Assembly (NCBI GenBank): GCA_963741505.1
Contig: CAVUIJ010000043.1
Span: forward strand, 1 to 64,000
Origin: JAKFWF01 sp963741505
GTDB taxonomy: Bacteria > Pseudomonadota > Alphaproteobacteria > Rhizobiales > Hyphomicrobiaceae
Direction: 5' to 3'
DNA length: 64,000 nucleotides
A model generated the notes under the pieces. It was not told the origin of the DNA. It saw only the letters and a program-made list of their open reading frames with translations, and made no database searches. Both the position numbers and the translations under genes were made by a program. Below are positions 20,635-30,966 of the stretch, piece after piece (positions within the stretch are counted from its first letter, which is position 1; the number at the start of each line of letters is the position of its first letter).

Positions 20635-21411
20635 ATGACACAGCACGCTCCGAGCCAGTCGTCCACCCAAACCTCTTTCGGCTTCCGCGAGGTCGCCGAG
20701 GGCGAGCGCCAGGGCCTCGTCAATGAGGTCTTTTCCAACGTCGCCGAGCGCTACGACCTGATGAACGACCTGATGTCGGGCGGCCTACACCGGCTGTGGA
20801 AGTCCGACTTCATCACCATGCTCAACCCGCCGCAGGGGCCTTCGCCGTTCCGCCTGCTCGATGTTGCCGGCGGCACCGGCGACGTGGCATTGCGGTTCAT
20901 GGCCCGCGGCGGGCCGGGTTGCAGCGCCACCATCTGCGACATCAGCGCCGAGATGCTGGCCGTTGGCAAACGCAAGGTGACCGCCGCCGGCCTCGATCAC
21001 CGGGTATCGATCGTCGAGGGCAATGCCGAAGCCCTGCCCTTTGCCGACTGCGACTTCGACGCCTATACCATCGCCTTCGGCATCCGCAACGTCACCCACA
21101 TCGACCGGGCACTGCGCGAGGCGCGCCGCGTCCTGAAGCACGGCGGCCGCTTCCTGTGCCTCGAATTCTCCCACGTCGACGTGCCGCTGCTCGACAACCT
21201 CTACGACTTCCATTCGTTCAATGTCATCCCGAAGCTCGGGGAACTGGCAGCGGGCGCGGCTGAGCCCTATCAGTACCTGGTCGAGAGCATCCGCAAGTTC
21301 CCGACCCAGGAGGCGTTTGCGGCGATGATCCGCGACGCCGGCTTCGAGCGCGTCAGCTTCCGCAACCTGACCGGCGGCGTCGCCGCGATCCACTCCGGCT
21401 GGCGATTGTAA
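20635..21411 (+). CDS. ubiE: Ubiquinone/menaquinone C-methyltransferase UbiE
   Basis: SAM-dependent methyltransferase of quinone biosynthesis, 258 residues. Family motifs are VFSNVAERYDLMNDLMSGG near residue 28, the SAM-binding DVAGGTGDVALRF near 75, and the later FGIRNVTHIDRAL. ubiB, which usually follows ubiE in alphaproteobacteria, is absent here and a xanthine dehydrogenase operon starts instead. Two copies of GTACAATTG (20588, 20622) lie in its upstream region. Confidence 0.95.
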   Translation: MTQHAPSQSSTQTSFGFREVAEGERQGLVNEVFSNVAERYDLMNDLMSGGLHRLWKSDFITMLNPPQGPSPFRLLDVAGGTGDVALRFMARGGPGCSATICDISAEMLAVGKRKVTAAGLDHRVSIVEGNAEALPFADCDFDAYTIAFGIRNVTHIDRALREARRVLKHGGRFLCLEFSHVDVPLLDNLYDFHSFNVIPKLGELAAGAAEPYQYLVESIRKFPTQEAFAAMIRDAGFERVSFRNLTGGVAAIHSGWRL

Positions 21412-21477
21412 CGTGCTGCAGGCAGCGGCGGAATTTTGCCCTTGACCCGGCTTCCCTCGCCGTCGGACGCTTCGACC

Positions 21478-22929
21478 ATGCCGGGCGAAATCACATTCGT
21501 GCTCAACGGCGAGGTGCAGCGTCTGGCCGGCGTTTCGCCGACGACAACACTTTACCAATTGATCCGCGCCAGGGGCCTCACCGGCACCAAGGAAGGTTGC
21601 GCCGAGGGCGACTGCGGCGCCTGCACAGTGGCGCTCGGTGCGATCGAAAACGGCAGGTTGCGCCTGCGTGCTATCACTTCGTGCATTCTTCTGGTCGGCC
21701 AGTTGCAGGGCAAATCGGTCTCGACCGTCGAGCACATCAAGGGCCCCGCCGGCGAATTGCATCCGGTGCAGCAGGCGATGGTGGACGGCCACGGCTCGCA
21801 ATGCGGTTTCTGCACGCCGGGGTTCGTAATGTCGCTGTACGTCGCGCATGCGATGGGGGCGGCGTGTGAACGACTGGAAGACATCAACGATCTCATCGCC
21901 GGAAACCTGTGCCGCTGCACCGGCTACGGCCCGATCATCGCGGCGGCACGGCAGATACAGACGGTGCCGGTTCCAGAGTGGGATGCAGCGCGCCGGACCG
22001 CCGAAGCCAGTTCGCTGCGCGATCTCGAGGCCACGAGCGTCGGGCCGTTCAACGGCCGTCAGCGACTGTTTTCGCCGACCAAACTCCACGAGCTGACGCG
22101 GATCATGGCGGAGTACCCGGATGCAACGATCGTCGCCGGCGCGACCGACGTCGGCCTGTGGGTGACGAAGCAGCATCGCGATCTACCGATCGTCGTCCAC
22201 GTCGACCGCGTTCGCGAGCTGCAGTCGATTGGCCAGGAGGGCGACGTCCTGACAATCGGCGCTGCCGTCACTTATGCCGATCTGCCGCGAGCACTACTCG
22301 ATCGCTATTCGAGCCTGGCGGACCTCATCCGCCGCATTGGCTCGACCCAGGTGCGCAATTGCGGCACCATCGGCGGCAACATCGCCAACGGCTCGCCGAT
22401 CGGCGACATGGCGCCTGCGTTGATCGCGCTCGGCGCGACGCTGGTGCTGCGCTCAGCTTACGGACAACGCCGCATCCCGCTCGAAGACTTTTTCATCGCC
22501 TACGGCAAACAGGACCGCCGCGTGGGCGAGTTCGTCGAGGCGATCGAGATCCCGCTCGACACCATGTCGCATGAACTCAAGTGCTACAAGGTGTCGAAGC
22601 GGCTCGACCAGGACATCTCGGCGGTGTGCGGTTGTTTCAACATCCGTGAAGAATACGGCACGATCACGCGCGCGCGCATTGCCTTCGGCGGCATGGCCGG
22701 CACGCCGAAGCGCGCGACACACGTCGAGGCGGCACTGACCGGCAAGCCCTGGTCGCGCGACACGATCGAAGCCGCGGTGCCCGCGTTCGCCGCCGACTTC
22801 GCGCCGATCAGCGACATGCGCGCCTCGGCCGACTATCGAATGCTCGTCGCCAAGAACATGGCTCGGCGCTATTATCGAGAGGCTCAGCCCGGCATGGCAA
22901 CGACGCGCCTGGCACAGTTGTCGGTGTGA
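21478..22929 (+). CDS. xdhA: Xanthine dehydrogenase small subunit (FeS/FAD)
   Basis: Electron-transfer subunit of XdhAB, 483 residues. The N-terminal 2Fe-2S ferredoxin domain has CAEGDCGAC near residue 40; a second 2Fe-2S domain has CGFCTPGF and CRCTGYGP; then a FAD domain has IVAGATDVGLWV and GTIGGNIANGSPIGD, and a CO-dehydrogenase flavoprotein C-terminal domain. ATG at 21478 is preferred over an upstream TTG because the ferredoxin domain begins directly after it. It is the first gene of the purine operon. Confidence 0.94.
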   Translation: MPGEITFVLNGEVQRLAGVSPTTTLYQLIRARGLTGTKEGCAEGDCGACTVALGAIENGRLRLRAITSCILLVGQLQGKSVSTVEHIKGPAGELHPVQQAMVDGHGSQCGFCTPGFVMSLYVAHAMGAACERLEDINDLIAGNLCRCTGYGPIIAAARQIQTVPVPEWDAARRTAEASSLRDLEATSVGPFNGRQRLFSPTKLHELTRIMAEYPDATIVAGATDVGLWVTKQHRDLPIVVHVDRVRELQSIGQEGDVLTIGAAVTYADLPRALLDRYSSLADLIRRIGSTQVRNCGTIGGNIANGSPIGDMAPALIALGATLVLRSAYGQRRIPLEDFFIAYGKQDRRVGEFVEAIEIPLDTMSHELKCYKVSKRLDQDISAVCGCFNIREEYGTITRARIAFGGMAGTPKRATHVEAALTGKPWSRDTIEAAVPAFAADFAPISDMRASADYRMLVAKNMARRYYREAQPGMATTRLAQLSV

Positions 22930-22937
22930 GGCAGCAC

Positions 22938-25293
22938 ATGCACGCCCCCGCCAATACTCTGCCCAAGACCCGCATCGAAGGCGGCGTGCACGAGGCGCGC
23001 CGGCACGACAGCGGCGAGCGGCACGTCACCGGCGAAGCCGTCTACACCGGCGACATCAAGCTGCCGGCCGATGCCCTGCAGGCGTTCGTTGCGACGAGCC
23101 CGCATGCGCATGCTCGGATCAAAAGCATCGATCTCGACGCGGTGCGCAACGCGCCTGGTGTCGTGGCGGTGCTGACCGCCGCCGACATTCCCGGCGACAA
23201 CGACTGCAGTCCGGTGCGCGGCGACGATCCGATCTTCGCGGATGGACTGGTGCAATACGCCGGGCAATCGATCTTCGCGGTCGCGGCACCGACGATTGCC
23301 GAAGCGCGCGCTGCTGCATCCCTCGCCGTCATCGACTACGAAGTTCTGCCGCCGATCGTCACCATCGCCCAGGCGCTCGCCGCCAGATCATATCTCGAGC
23401 CGCCGCGCACGCTGACGCACGGCGATCCCGATACCGCCATCGCCACCGCGCCGCATCGCGTATCGGGGCGCATCGAGATCGGCGGCCAGGAGCACTTCTA
23501 CCTCGAAGGCCAGGTTGCGGTCGCCATCCCCGGCGAAGGCGACGAGATCACCATCCACTGCTCGACGCAGCACCCGACCGAGGTCCAGCACAAGGTCGCG
23601 GCCGCGCTCGGCGTGCCCTATCATGCGGTAACGGTCGAGGTCCGGCGCATGGGCGGCGCGTTCGGCGGCAAGGAGACCCAGGGCAATCTGCCGGCTGCCA
23701 TCGCAGCACTTTTCGCGCGACAGACCGGCCGTGCCGTGATGCTGCGCTACGACCGCGACGACGATTTCCGCATCACCGGCAAGCGTCACGACTTCCGCAT
23801 CGACTATACCGCCGGCTTCGACGACGAGGGCCATATTCTCGGCGTCACCTTCGAGCACGCCATGCGCTGCGGCATGTCGTTCGACCTGTCGGGTGCGATT
23901 GCCGATCGCGCCCTGTGCCACGCCGACAATGCCTACTACCTGCCGGCGACGCGCGTCACTTCGCACCTGCTCAAGACCAACACCGCGTCGAACACCGCCT
24001 TCCGCGGCTTCGGCGGGCCGCAGGGCATGATCGGCATCGAGCGGGTGATCGACGACATCGCCCGGCATCTGAACCGCGATCCCGTGGCGGTGCGGCGCGC
24101 CAACTTCTACCCGCACAAGGACGCGAGCGAGTACCGCGCCACGCCCTACAAGATGAAGGTCGAGGACTGCATCATCCAGGACCTGTTCGACGATCTCGAA
24201 CGCTCGTCCGATTACGCCGCGCCGCCGCGCCGCGATCGCCGCCTGGAACCGCGCCAACCCGATTCTCAAGCGCGGCATCGCCATGACGCCGGTGAAGTTC
24301 GGCATCTCGTTCAACAACACCATGCTGAACCAGGCCGGCGCGCTGGTGCACGTCTACGCCGACGGCTCGATCGGCCTCAACCACGGCGGCACCGAGATGG
24401 GCCAGGGCCTGTTCATCAAGGTCGCGCAGGTGGTGGCGGAGGAATTCCAGGTCGATCTCGCCCGCGTCAAGATTACGGCTGCGACCACGGGCAAGGTGCC
24501 GAACACCAGCGCCACCGCCGCCTCGTCGGGCTCCGACCTCAACGGCATGGCGGCGCGCGATGCGGTGGCCAAGATCAAGGCCCGGCTCATAGCCCACCTC
24601 GCGCAGATCCACCAGACGCCGGCATCAGACATCGCCTTCCTGCCCAACCGGGTTCGGGTCGGCACGCAGGAGTTAGCCTTCGACGACGTCATCGCCGGGG
24701 CCCACCGCGCCCGAATCTCGCTGTCCGCCACCGGTTTCTACGCGACGCCGAAACTCAGCTGGGACGAGGCAACGCGCACCGGCCGGCCGTTCTACTACTT
24801 CGCCTATGGCGCCGCCGTATCCGAGGTCGCGATCGACACGCTGACGGGTGAGACCCGCATCCTTCGCGTCGACATCCTGCACGACTGCGGCCGGTCCCTG
24901 AACCCAGCGATCGACCTCGGCCAGATCGAGGGCGGCTTCGTCCAGGGCGCCGGCTGGCTGACCATGGAGGAACTGGTCTGGGACGATGCCGGCCGCCTCG
25001 GTACACACGCGCCGTCGACCTACAAGATCCCCTGCGCCTCGGACCGGCCGCCCGACATGCGCATCCAGATCTTCGACAAGGGCCGCAATATCGAGGACAC
25101 CATCTACCGCTCCAAGGCCGTCGGCGAGCCGCCGCTGATGCTGGCGATCTCGGTGCACGCGGCGCTCAGCGATGCCATCGCCAGCGTCGGCGCCAATCGC
25201 GTCTCGCCCGACCTTGATGCACCCGCCACGCCCGAGCGCATCCTGTTTGCCGTCGAGCGCGTCAAACGCCACCTCGAGGCATCAACGCCATGA
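22938..25293 (+). CDS. xdhB: Xanthine dehydrogenase large subunit (Mo-binding, frameshifted)
   Basis: Molybdopterin subunit that hydroxylates hypoxanthine and xanthine to urate. About 785 residues when repaired. Motifs are GGAFGGKE (near residue 240), FRGFGGPQGM (near 355), GTEMGQGLF (near 485) and the catalytic Glu in KAVGEPPLML. The frame is lost in the GC-rich run near 24221-24236 and resumes in the next frame as AAIAAWNRANP. A GTG at 22926 overlapping xdhA's stop is an alternative start. Its stop overlaps the ABC ATPase start by ATGA. The maturation factor XdhC is not in the window. Confidence 0.92.
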
Positions 25294-26819
25294 GCCGTCC
25301 CCTGCTGCGCCTTGCGGGCCTGACCAAGCTCTTTCCCGGCGTCGTCGCCAACGCCGATGTGTCGCTTGAAGTCGCGCGCGGCGAGATCCATGCGCTGCTC
25401 GGCGAAAACGGCGCCGGCAAATCGACACTCGTCAAGATGATCTACGGCATCCTCAAGCCGGACGACGGGCGCATGACATTCGATGGTCAGCCGTTCCAGC
25501 CGGCGAGCCCGGCAGAAGCGCGCGCCCGCGGCATCGGCATCGTGTTCCAGCATTTCTCGCTGTTCGAGGCATTGACCGTCGCCGAGAACATCGCCCTTGG
25601 GCTGCCCGCGTCCGAGGCCGGCCGCGACCTGGCCGAGCGCATCGTCAAGGTCTCGGCGTCCTATGGCCTCAAGCTCGATCCGGCGCGCCTCGTCGGCACG
25701 CTGTCGGTCGGCGAGCGCCAGCGCGTCGAAATCGTGCGCTGCCTTTTGCAGCGCCCGAGCCTGCTGATCATGGACGAACCGACCTCGGTATTGACACCGC
25801 AGGAAGTGGACATGCTGTTTACCGTGCTGCGCCGGTTGTCGTTCGAGGGCTGCTCCATCCTCTACATCTCGCACAAGCTCGAAGAGATCCGCAGTTTGTG
25901 CAGCCGAGCAACTGTGCTGCGCGGCGGCAAGGTCGTGGCCACCTGCGACCCGCGCCAGGAAAGCGCACGTGGTCTCGCCGAGATGATGATCGGCACTACG
26001 TTCCAGGCGGCGTCGCGCCCAGGCATCAAGCCCGGTGCGGTGCGGCTCGAGGTCGACGCGCTGTCGCTGGTGAGCCAAGAGCACTTCGGCGTCGATCTCG
26101 ACGACATCAGCTTCGACGTCTGCGCCGGCGAGATTTTCGGTATCGCCGGCGTTGCCGGCAACGGCCAGTTCGAGCTGATGGAGGCGCTGATCGGCGAACG
26201 TGCCGCCGCCAAGCCAGGGGCAATCACCATCGACGGCGTGCCGATCGGTCAAGCCGGGCCGATCGCGCGGCGACGCCTCGGCATGGCGTTCGTGCCGGAG
26301 GAGCGCCTCGGCCATGGCGCGGTGCCGGATCTGTCGCTCACCGACAACACGCTGCTCGCCGCAGCCGGCAGCGCCGGTCTGGTCTCGCGCGGGATGATCG
26401 ACCGCCGGGCGATCGCGCGCTTGGCCGAACGGATCGTGTCGGCGTTCGACGTCCGCACCGCCGGCGTCGCACATGCGGCGCGCAGCCTGTCCGGCGGCAA
26501 CCTGCAGAAATTCGTGGTTGGCCGCGAAATACTGCGCGATCCGAAAGTGCTGATCGTCGCGCAGCCGACGTGGGGTGTCGATGCCGGCGCGTCTGCCGCC
26601 ATTCACCGGGCCCTGCTCGATCTTGCCGCCAAAGGCTGTGCCATCATCGTCATCTCGCAGGATCTCGACGAGCTGTTCGCGTTCTGCACCCGCATCGCGG
26701 TGATCGCCTACGGCCAGCTGTCGGCGCCGGTGCCGATCGAAGCGGCAACGGTCGAAGGCATCGGCCGGGCGATGGGTGGCATGCCGATCCAGGCCACGAA
26801 GGACGCGGTACATGCTTAG
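25290..26819 (+). CDS. Nucleoside/purine-type ABC transporter ATP-binding protein
   Basis: A 509-residue double-ABC ATPase of the BmpA/nucleoside (YufO-like) and sugar importer group. Domain 1 has GENGAGKST, LSVGERQR and LLIMDEPTS. Domain 2 has the degenerate P-loop GVAGNGQ, typical of this class, and LSGGNLQKF. It lies between xdhB and two permeases with four- and eight-base overlaps, so purine or nucleoside uptake is the natural inference. No BMP substrate-binding protein is present nearby. Confidence 0.92.
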   Translation: MSRPLLRLAGLTKLFPGVVANADVSLEVARGEIHALLGENGAGKSTLVKMIYGILKPDDGRMTFDGQPFQPASPAEARARGIGIVFQHFSLFEALTVAENIALGLPASEAGRDLAERIVKVSASYGLKLDPARLVGTLSVGERQRVEIVRCLLQRPSLLIMDEPTSVLTPQEVDMLFTVLRRLSFEGCSILYISHKLEEIRSLCSRATVLRGGKVVATCDPRQESARGLAEMMIGTTFQAASRPGIKPGAVRLEVDALSLVSQEHFGVDLDDISFDVCAGEIFGIAGVAGNGQFELMEALIGERAAAKPGAITIDGVPIGQAGPIARRRLGMAFVPEERLGHGAVPDLSLTDNTLLAAAGSAGLVSRGMIDRRAIARLAERIVSAFDVRTAGVAHAARSLSGGNLQKFVVGREILRDPKVLIVAQPTWGVDAGASAAIHRALLDLAAKGCAIIVISQDLDELFAFCTRIAVIAYGQLSAPVPIEAATVEGIGRAMGGMPIQATKDAVHA

Positions 26820-27903
26820 GCTCGAGCCCCGCCGCGAGCCGTCGCAGGCGATGGTCTACGCGACGCCGTTGATCGCCGTCGTGCTGACGCTCGCCGCCGG
26901 CTTCGGGCTGTTCGCGAGCCTGGGCAAGGACCCGCTGCAGGCGATGTGGCTGATCTTCGTCAAGCCGCTCACCTCGCTCAATGGACTTGCCGAATTGACC
27001 GTCAAGGCGACGCCGCTGGTGCTGATCGCAACCGGACTCGCCGTGGGATTCAGGGCCGGTGTGTGGAACATCGGCGCCGAAGGCCAGTTCACCATCGGCG
27101 CGCTGACCGGCGGCAGCGTGGCCCTTGCCCTCTACCCGGCCGGCGGCATCTGGCTGCTGCCGGCGATGCTCGTCGCCGGCATCCTTGGCGGCATGGTGTG
27201 GGCGGCGATCCCGGCCTTGCTGCGCACCCGCTGCAACGCCAACGAGATCCTGGTCAGCCTGATGCTGAGCTACGTCGCGGTGCTGCTGCTGAGCTTGGCT
27301 GTGCATGGCATCCTGCGTGATCCCGACGGCGCCAATTTTCCGGAAAGCCGACTGTTCCAACCCACCGCCCTGCTGCCAAACCTGGTGCCGGGCACGCGGG
27401 CGCATATCGGCGCCATCGCCGCGCTGCTGGCGGTGGCGGCGACGCAGCTGCTGCTGTCGCGGCACATCGCCGGCTTCCAGGTCAAGGTGCTCGGACTGGC
27501 GCCGCGCGCCGCCCGCTTCGCCGGCTTTTCTGAAAGCCGCATCGTGTGGGGCTGCTTCATGCTGTCGGGCGGCCTTGCCGGCCTCGCCGGCATCATCGAG
27601 GCGGCGGGCCCGGTCGGCCAGTTGGTGCCGTCGCTGCCGGTCGGCTACGGCTTCACCGCGATCATCGTCGCCTTTCTCGGCCGGCTGCACCCGGTCGGCA
27701 TCCTGTTCTCCGGCCTGTTGATCGGGCTCACCTACATCGGCGGCGAAGCGGCGCAGATCGCCATGCGGCTGCCGAGTGCGACGATCTCGATCTTCCAGGG
27801 CCTGCTGTTGTTCTTCCTGCTGGCGAGCGACGTGCTGGTGCGCTTCCGCCCGGTGTGGCGCGCCACCCGGCGCACGACCGCCGCCCTCAAACCCGCCGCA
27901 TAG
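26812..27903 (+). CDS. ABC transporter permease (YufP-like)
   Basis: A 363-residue inner-membrane permease with about nine to ten hydrophobic segments and the family motif FRAGVWNIGAEGQFTIGAL near residue 80. Its start overlaps the ATPase by eight bases. It pairs with the next permease to form the import channel for a nucleobase or nucleoside. Confidence 0.92.
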   Translation: MLRLEPRREPSQAMVYATPLIAVVLTLAAGFGLFASLGKDPLQAMWLIFVKPLTSLNGLAELTVKATPLVLIATGLAVGFRAGVWNIGAEGQFTIGALTGGSVALALYPAGGIWLLPAMLVAGILGGMVWAAIPALLRTRCNANEILVSLMLSYVAVLLLSLAVHGILRDPDGANFPESRLFQPTALLPNLVPGTRAHIGAIAALLAVAATQLLLSRHIAGFQVKVLGLAPRAARFAGFSESRIVWGCFMLSGGLAGLAGIIEAAGPVGQLVPSLPVGYGFTAIIVAFLGRLHPVGILFSGLLIGLTYIGGEAAQIAMRLPSATISIFQGLLLFFLLASDVLVRFRPVWRATRRTTAALKPAA

Positions 27904-27913
27904 GACGCGAGCC

Positions 27914-28835
27914 ATGGACCTGTTGACCGACATCATGATCGGCGTCATCGCGGCGGCGACACCGCTGGTATTCGCCGCCATCGGCGAGCTTGTGGTCGAG
28001 AAGGCGGGCGTGCTCAACCTCGGCGTCGAGGGCATGATGATCATGGGCGCCGTCGCCGCGTTCGCCGCCACCATACGCCACCGGCAGCGCCGCCGCCGGT
28101 GTGATCGCCGCGATCATCGCCGGCGCCGTCATGGCGGCGCTATTTGCAGTGCTGACGCTCAGCTTGATGTCGAACCAGGTGGCGACCGGGCTGGCATTGA
28201 CGATGTTCGGTCTCGGCCTGTCGGCGCTGATCGGCCAGGGCTATTCCGGCATGGCGGTGCCGTCGTTCCCGCGCCTCGATATCCCGGTGCTGTCGAGCCT
28301 GCCGGTGGTCGGCCGGCTGCTCTTTACCCGCGACGGGCTCTTCTATCTGTCGCTCGCGCTCGCAGCCGCTACCGCCTATACGCTCAATCGCACCCGCGCC
28401 GGCCTCATCCTAAGGGCGATCGGCGAGAACCACGATGCAGCGCATGCGATCGGCTACCCGGTGATCCGATATCGCTACCTGGCGCTGATGTTCGGTGGCG
28501 CCTGCGCCGGCCTCGGCGGCGCCTACTTGTCGATCGTGCAGACGCCGATCTGGGTCGAGAAGATGACGGCCGGACGCGGCTGGATCGCGCTCGCCCTCGT
28601 CGTGTTCGCAGCCTGGCGGCCAGGCCGCGCGCTGGCCGGCGCCTACCTGTTCGGCGGCATCTCGGTGCTGCAATTGCACGCCCAGGGCTTCGGCCTGTCG
28701 CTCGATCCGCAGATCCTCGCCATGTTCCCGTACCTGGCGACGATCGTGGTGCTGGTCATCATTTCGGCCGACAAGATGCGCCTGAAGCTCAACGCTCCGG
28801 CGAGCCTCGGCAAACCGTTCTTCGCCCCCGCATGA
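27914..28835 (+). CDS. ABC transporter permease (YufQ-like, frameshifted)
   Basis: Second channel subunit, about 306 residues when repaired. It begins ten bases after the first permease and has KAGVLNLGVEGMMIMGA near residue 40. One extra A near 28073 (ATAC where TAC is expected) shifts the frame; the rest (TGSAAAGVIAAI..., six more hydrophobic segments) is normal to 28835. Its stop overlaps the guanine deaminase start by ATGA. Confidence 0.9.
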
Positions 28836-30142
28836 GCACGAAACTCGCCATTCGCGGCCAGACGCTGGCGTTCAAGGCCGATCCCTTCGAGGTCGCGCCC
28901 GAGGACGCCATCGCCTTCGACAGCGACGGCGCCGTCGTCATCGCCGACGGCGTGATCGAAGCTACCGGCCCGGCACACGAGATCCTTGCCGGCTATCCCG
29001 GCATCACTGTCACCGCCTATCCCGGCCATTTGATCATGGCCGGCTTCGTCGATGCGCATATCCACTACCCGCAGACCGGCATCATTGCGTCGTACGGCGC
29101 GCAATTGCTGGAATGGCTCGAGAAGTACACATTCCCCGCGGAACTCGAATTCGCCGATCCGGTCCATGCCCGCGCCGTCGCCGAGATCTTCCTCGACGAG
29201 ATCCTGCGCAACGGCACCACCACCGCTTCGGTCTATTGCACGTCGCATCCGCAGTCGGTCGATGCGTTGTTCGAGGCGGCGCGGGCGCGCGGCCTGCGCA
29301 TGGCCGCCGGCAAGTCGATGATGGACCGCAACGCCCCGCCTGGACTGCTCGACACGGCCGAGCGGGCCTACGCTGAGAGCGAGGCGCTGATCCGTCGCTG
29401 GCACGGCCGCGACCGCATGAGTTACGTCGTCACGCCGCGGTTCGCGGTGACCTCGACGGATCGACAGATGGCGGCGATGGGGGCGCTGTGGCAGGCGCAT
29501 CCGACGACGCTGATGCAGACCCATATTTCGGAAAACACCGCCGAGATCGAATGCGTCAGGCGACTTTTCCCGACCGCGCGCGACTATCTCGACAGCTACG
29601 AGCGGGTCGGCCTGATCGGCCCCGGCGCCAACTTCGGCCACGCGATCCACCTTTGCCCGCGCGAGATCGACCGGCTGCGCGAATCAGGCTCGGGCATTTC
29701 GCATTGCCCGACCTCCAACCTGTTCATCGGCTCCGGCCTGTTTGATCTGGCGGGCTTGCGCCAGACCGCGACGCCGATTCCGGTCGGGCTCGGCACCGAC
29801 GTTGGCGGCGGCTCGTCTTTCTCGATGCTGGCGACGATGCGCGCGGCCTATGAGATCGCGCAATTGCGCGGCAACAGCGTGCATCCCGCCCGCGCCTTCT
29901 GGCTTGCGACGCAAGGTTCGGCGCGAGTGCTGCGAATGGCTGACCGGATCGGCAATCTGGCGCCGGGCTACGAGGCCGACATCGCCGTGCTCGATCTCAA
30001 CTCGACGCCATTGATCGCCCAGCGCGCGGCGCGGGCGAAGTCGATTTCAGACACGCTGTTCGTGCTGATGATCCTCGGCGATGACCGGGCAATCGCCGCG
30101 ACTTATGCCGCGGGCAGGCTGGTGCATCATCGAGGAGAATGA
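28832..30142 (+). CDS. guaD: Guanine deaminase
   Basis: Zinc amidohydrolase converting guanine to xanthine, the substrate of the XdhAB encoded upstream. The 436-residue protein has the metal site DAHIHYPQ (near residue 72), MQTHISEN (near 230), GHAIHLCPREIDRL (near 270) and the late Asp in GLGTDVGGGSSFSM (near 320), all as in bacterial GuaD. It ends the operon and the frame is intact. With XdhAB it takes guanine to urate; no uricase genes are seen here. Confidence 0.94.
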   Translation: MSTKLAIRGQTLAFKADPFEVAPEDAIAFDSDGAVVIADGVIEATGPAHEILAGYPGITVTAYPGHLIMAGFVDAHIHYPQTGIIASYGAQLLEWLEKYTFPAELEFADPVHARAVAEIFLDEILRNGTTTASVYCTSHPQSVDALFEAARARGLRMAAGKSMMDRNAPPGLLDTAERAYAESEALIRRWHGRDRMSYVVTPRFAVTSTDRQMAAMGALWQAHPTTLMQTHISENTAEIECVRRLFPTARDYLDSYERVGLIGPGANFGHAIHLCPREIDRLRESGSGISHCPTSNLFIGSGLFDLAGLRQTATPIPVGLGTDVGGGSSFSMLATMRAAYEIAQLRGNSVHPARAFWLATQGSARVLRMADRIGNLAPGYEADIAVLDLNSTPLIAQRAARAKSISDTLFVLMILGDDRAIAATYAAGRLVHHRGE

Positions 30143-30186
30143 ATAGCGGGTGGCCGAACCGCGTCGGAACGGTCACCCGGTCGATA

Positions 30187-30786
30187 TCAGTGCCGGGTCG
30201 AGACGACAACCGTCGATGGGATCTGCGTGGCTTGCGAAACGCAGGCATCGATATCTGGTACCGGCACCGCCGCGGCCACGGCTTCGGCCACGCCGATCAG
30301 CATCGGCTCGCCCCGCTGCCACAGCCGATCGAACGCCCTGGCGCTCCAGGCCGCGGTCTCCACGCAACCGGTGGCGTAGCATTCGTAGGCATCGCGCTTG
30401 GCCGGCTCCCGGCGCATGCAGTCGCCGATCCACGATGTCGAGGCATCGATGTGCAGCTGCTCGTGCGCGTCGAGCAGACGCACGTCGCGGGCAATCCGCA
30501 ACTCGCAGGCAAAGCCGATCGGCGTCTGCGCCGCGCTGTCGGGAACGCTCGGCAGCGCGTGCGTCAGCAAGGTTTTCACATTGTAGCCGGCGGCCTTGAT
30601 CGCCGGCGCCAGCGCGGTCACCGCCAGCACCACCGGGCTCTCGACCGAGCGGGCAATCAGCAGCCAGGTTTGCCCACCATTTACATCACCGTTTGCCGCC
30701 AGATAGTTGCTAATGAAGGCTTTGAGCCTATCTTCCTTGTCCTCGCGCCTGACGACATCCATGCTGGGCTTCGCATTCAACGTCAT
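30187..30786 (-). CDS. Conserved hypothetical protein, 199 aa
   Basis: I do not recognise this protein. It is soluble-looking, with no signal peptide. It begins with a charged helix (VRREDKEDRLKAFISNYLA) and later has a Cys-containing segment DAYECYATGCVETAAW near residue 140. Codon usage and intact frame support a real gene. It is convergent with guaD and 180 bases from the next minus-strand gene, with no evident operon partner. Confidence 0.6.
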   Translation of the reverse strand: MTLNAKPSMDVVRREDKEDRLKAFISNYLAANGDVNGGQTWLLIARSVESPVVLAVTALAPAIKAAGYNVKTLLTHALPSVPDSAAQTPIGFACELRIARDVRLLDAHEQLHIDASTSWIGDCMRREPAKRDAYECYATGCVETAAWSARAFDRLWQRGEPMLIGVAEAVAAAVPVPDIDACVSQATQIPSTVVVSTRH

Positions 30787-30966
30787 ATTCTGTTCCTCGA
30801 AGGGGCGGGAACCGGCAGGCTTTCCGCAAGCCGGCCGAGACCAGTTTTCGGTTCCTTACGCGTGCTTCACATGAGAGTTGCGAACTGGTCGGTCGTGCGC
30901 AGATCCGATTGTGGTCGAGGGCGGTTAATTTTGGATTGATCGCTGTATCGTTTCCGACTTGCCTCA

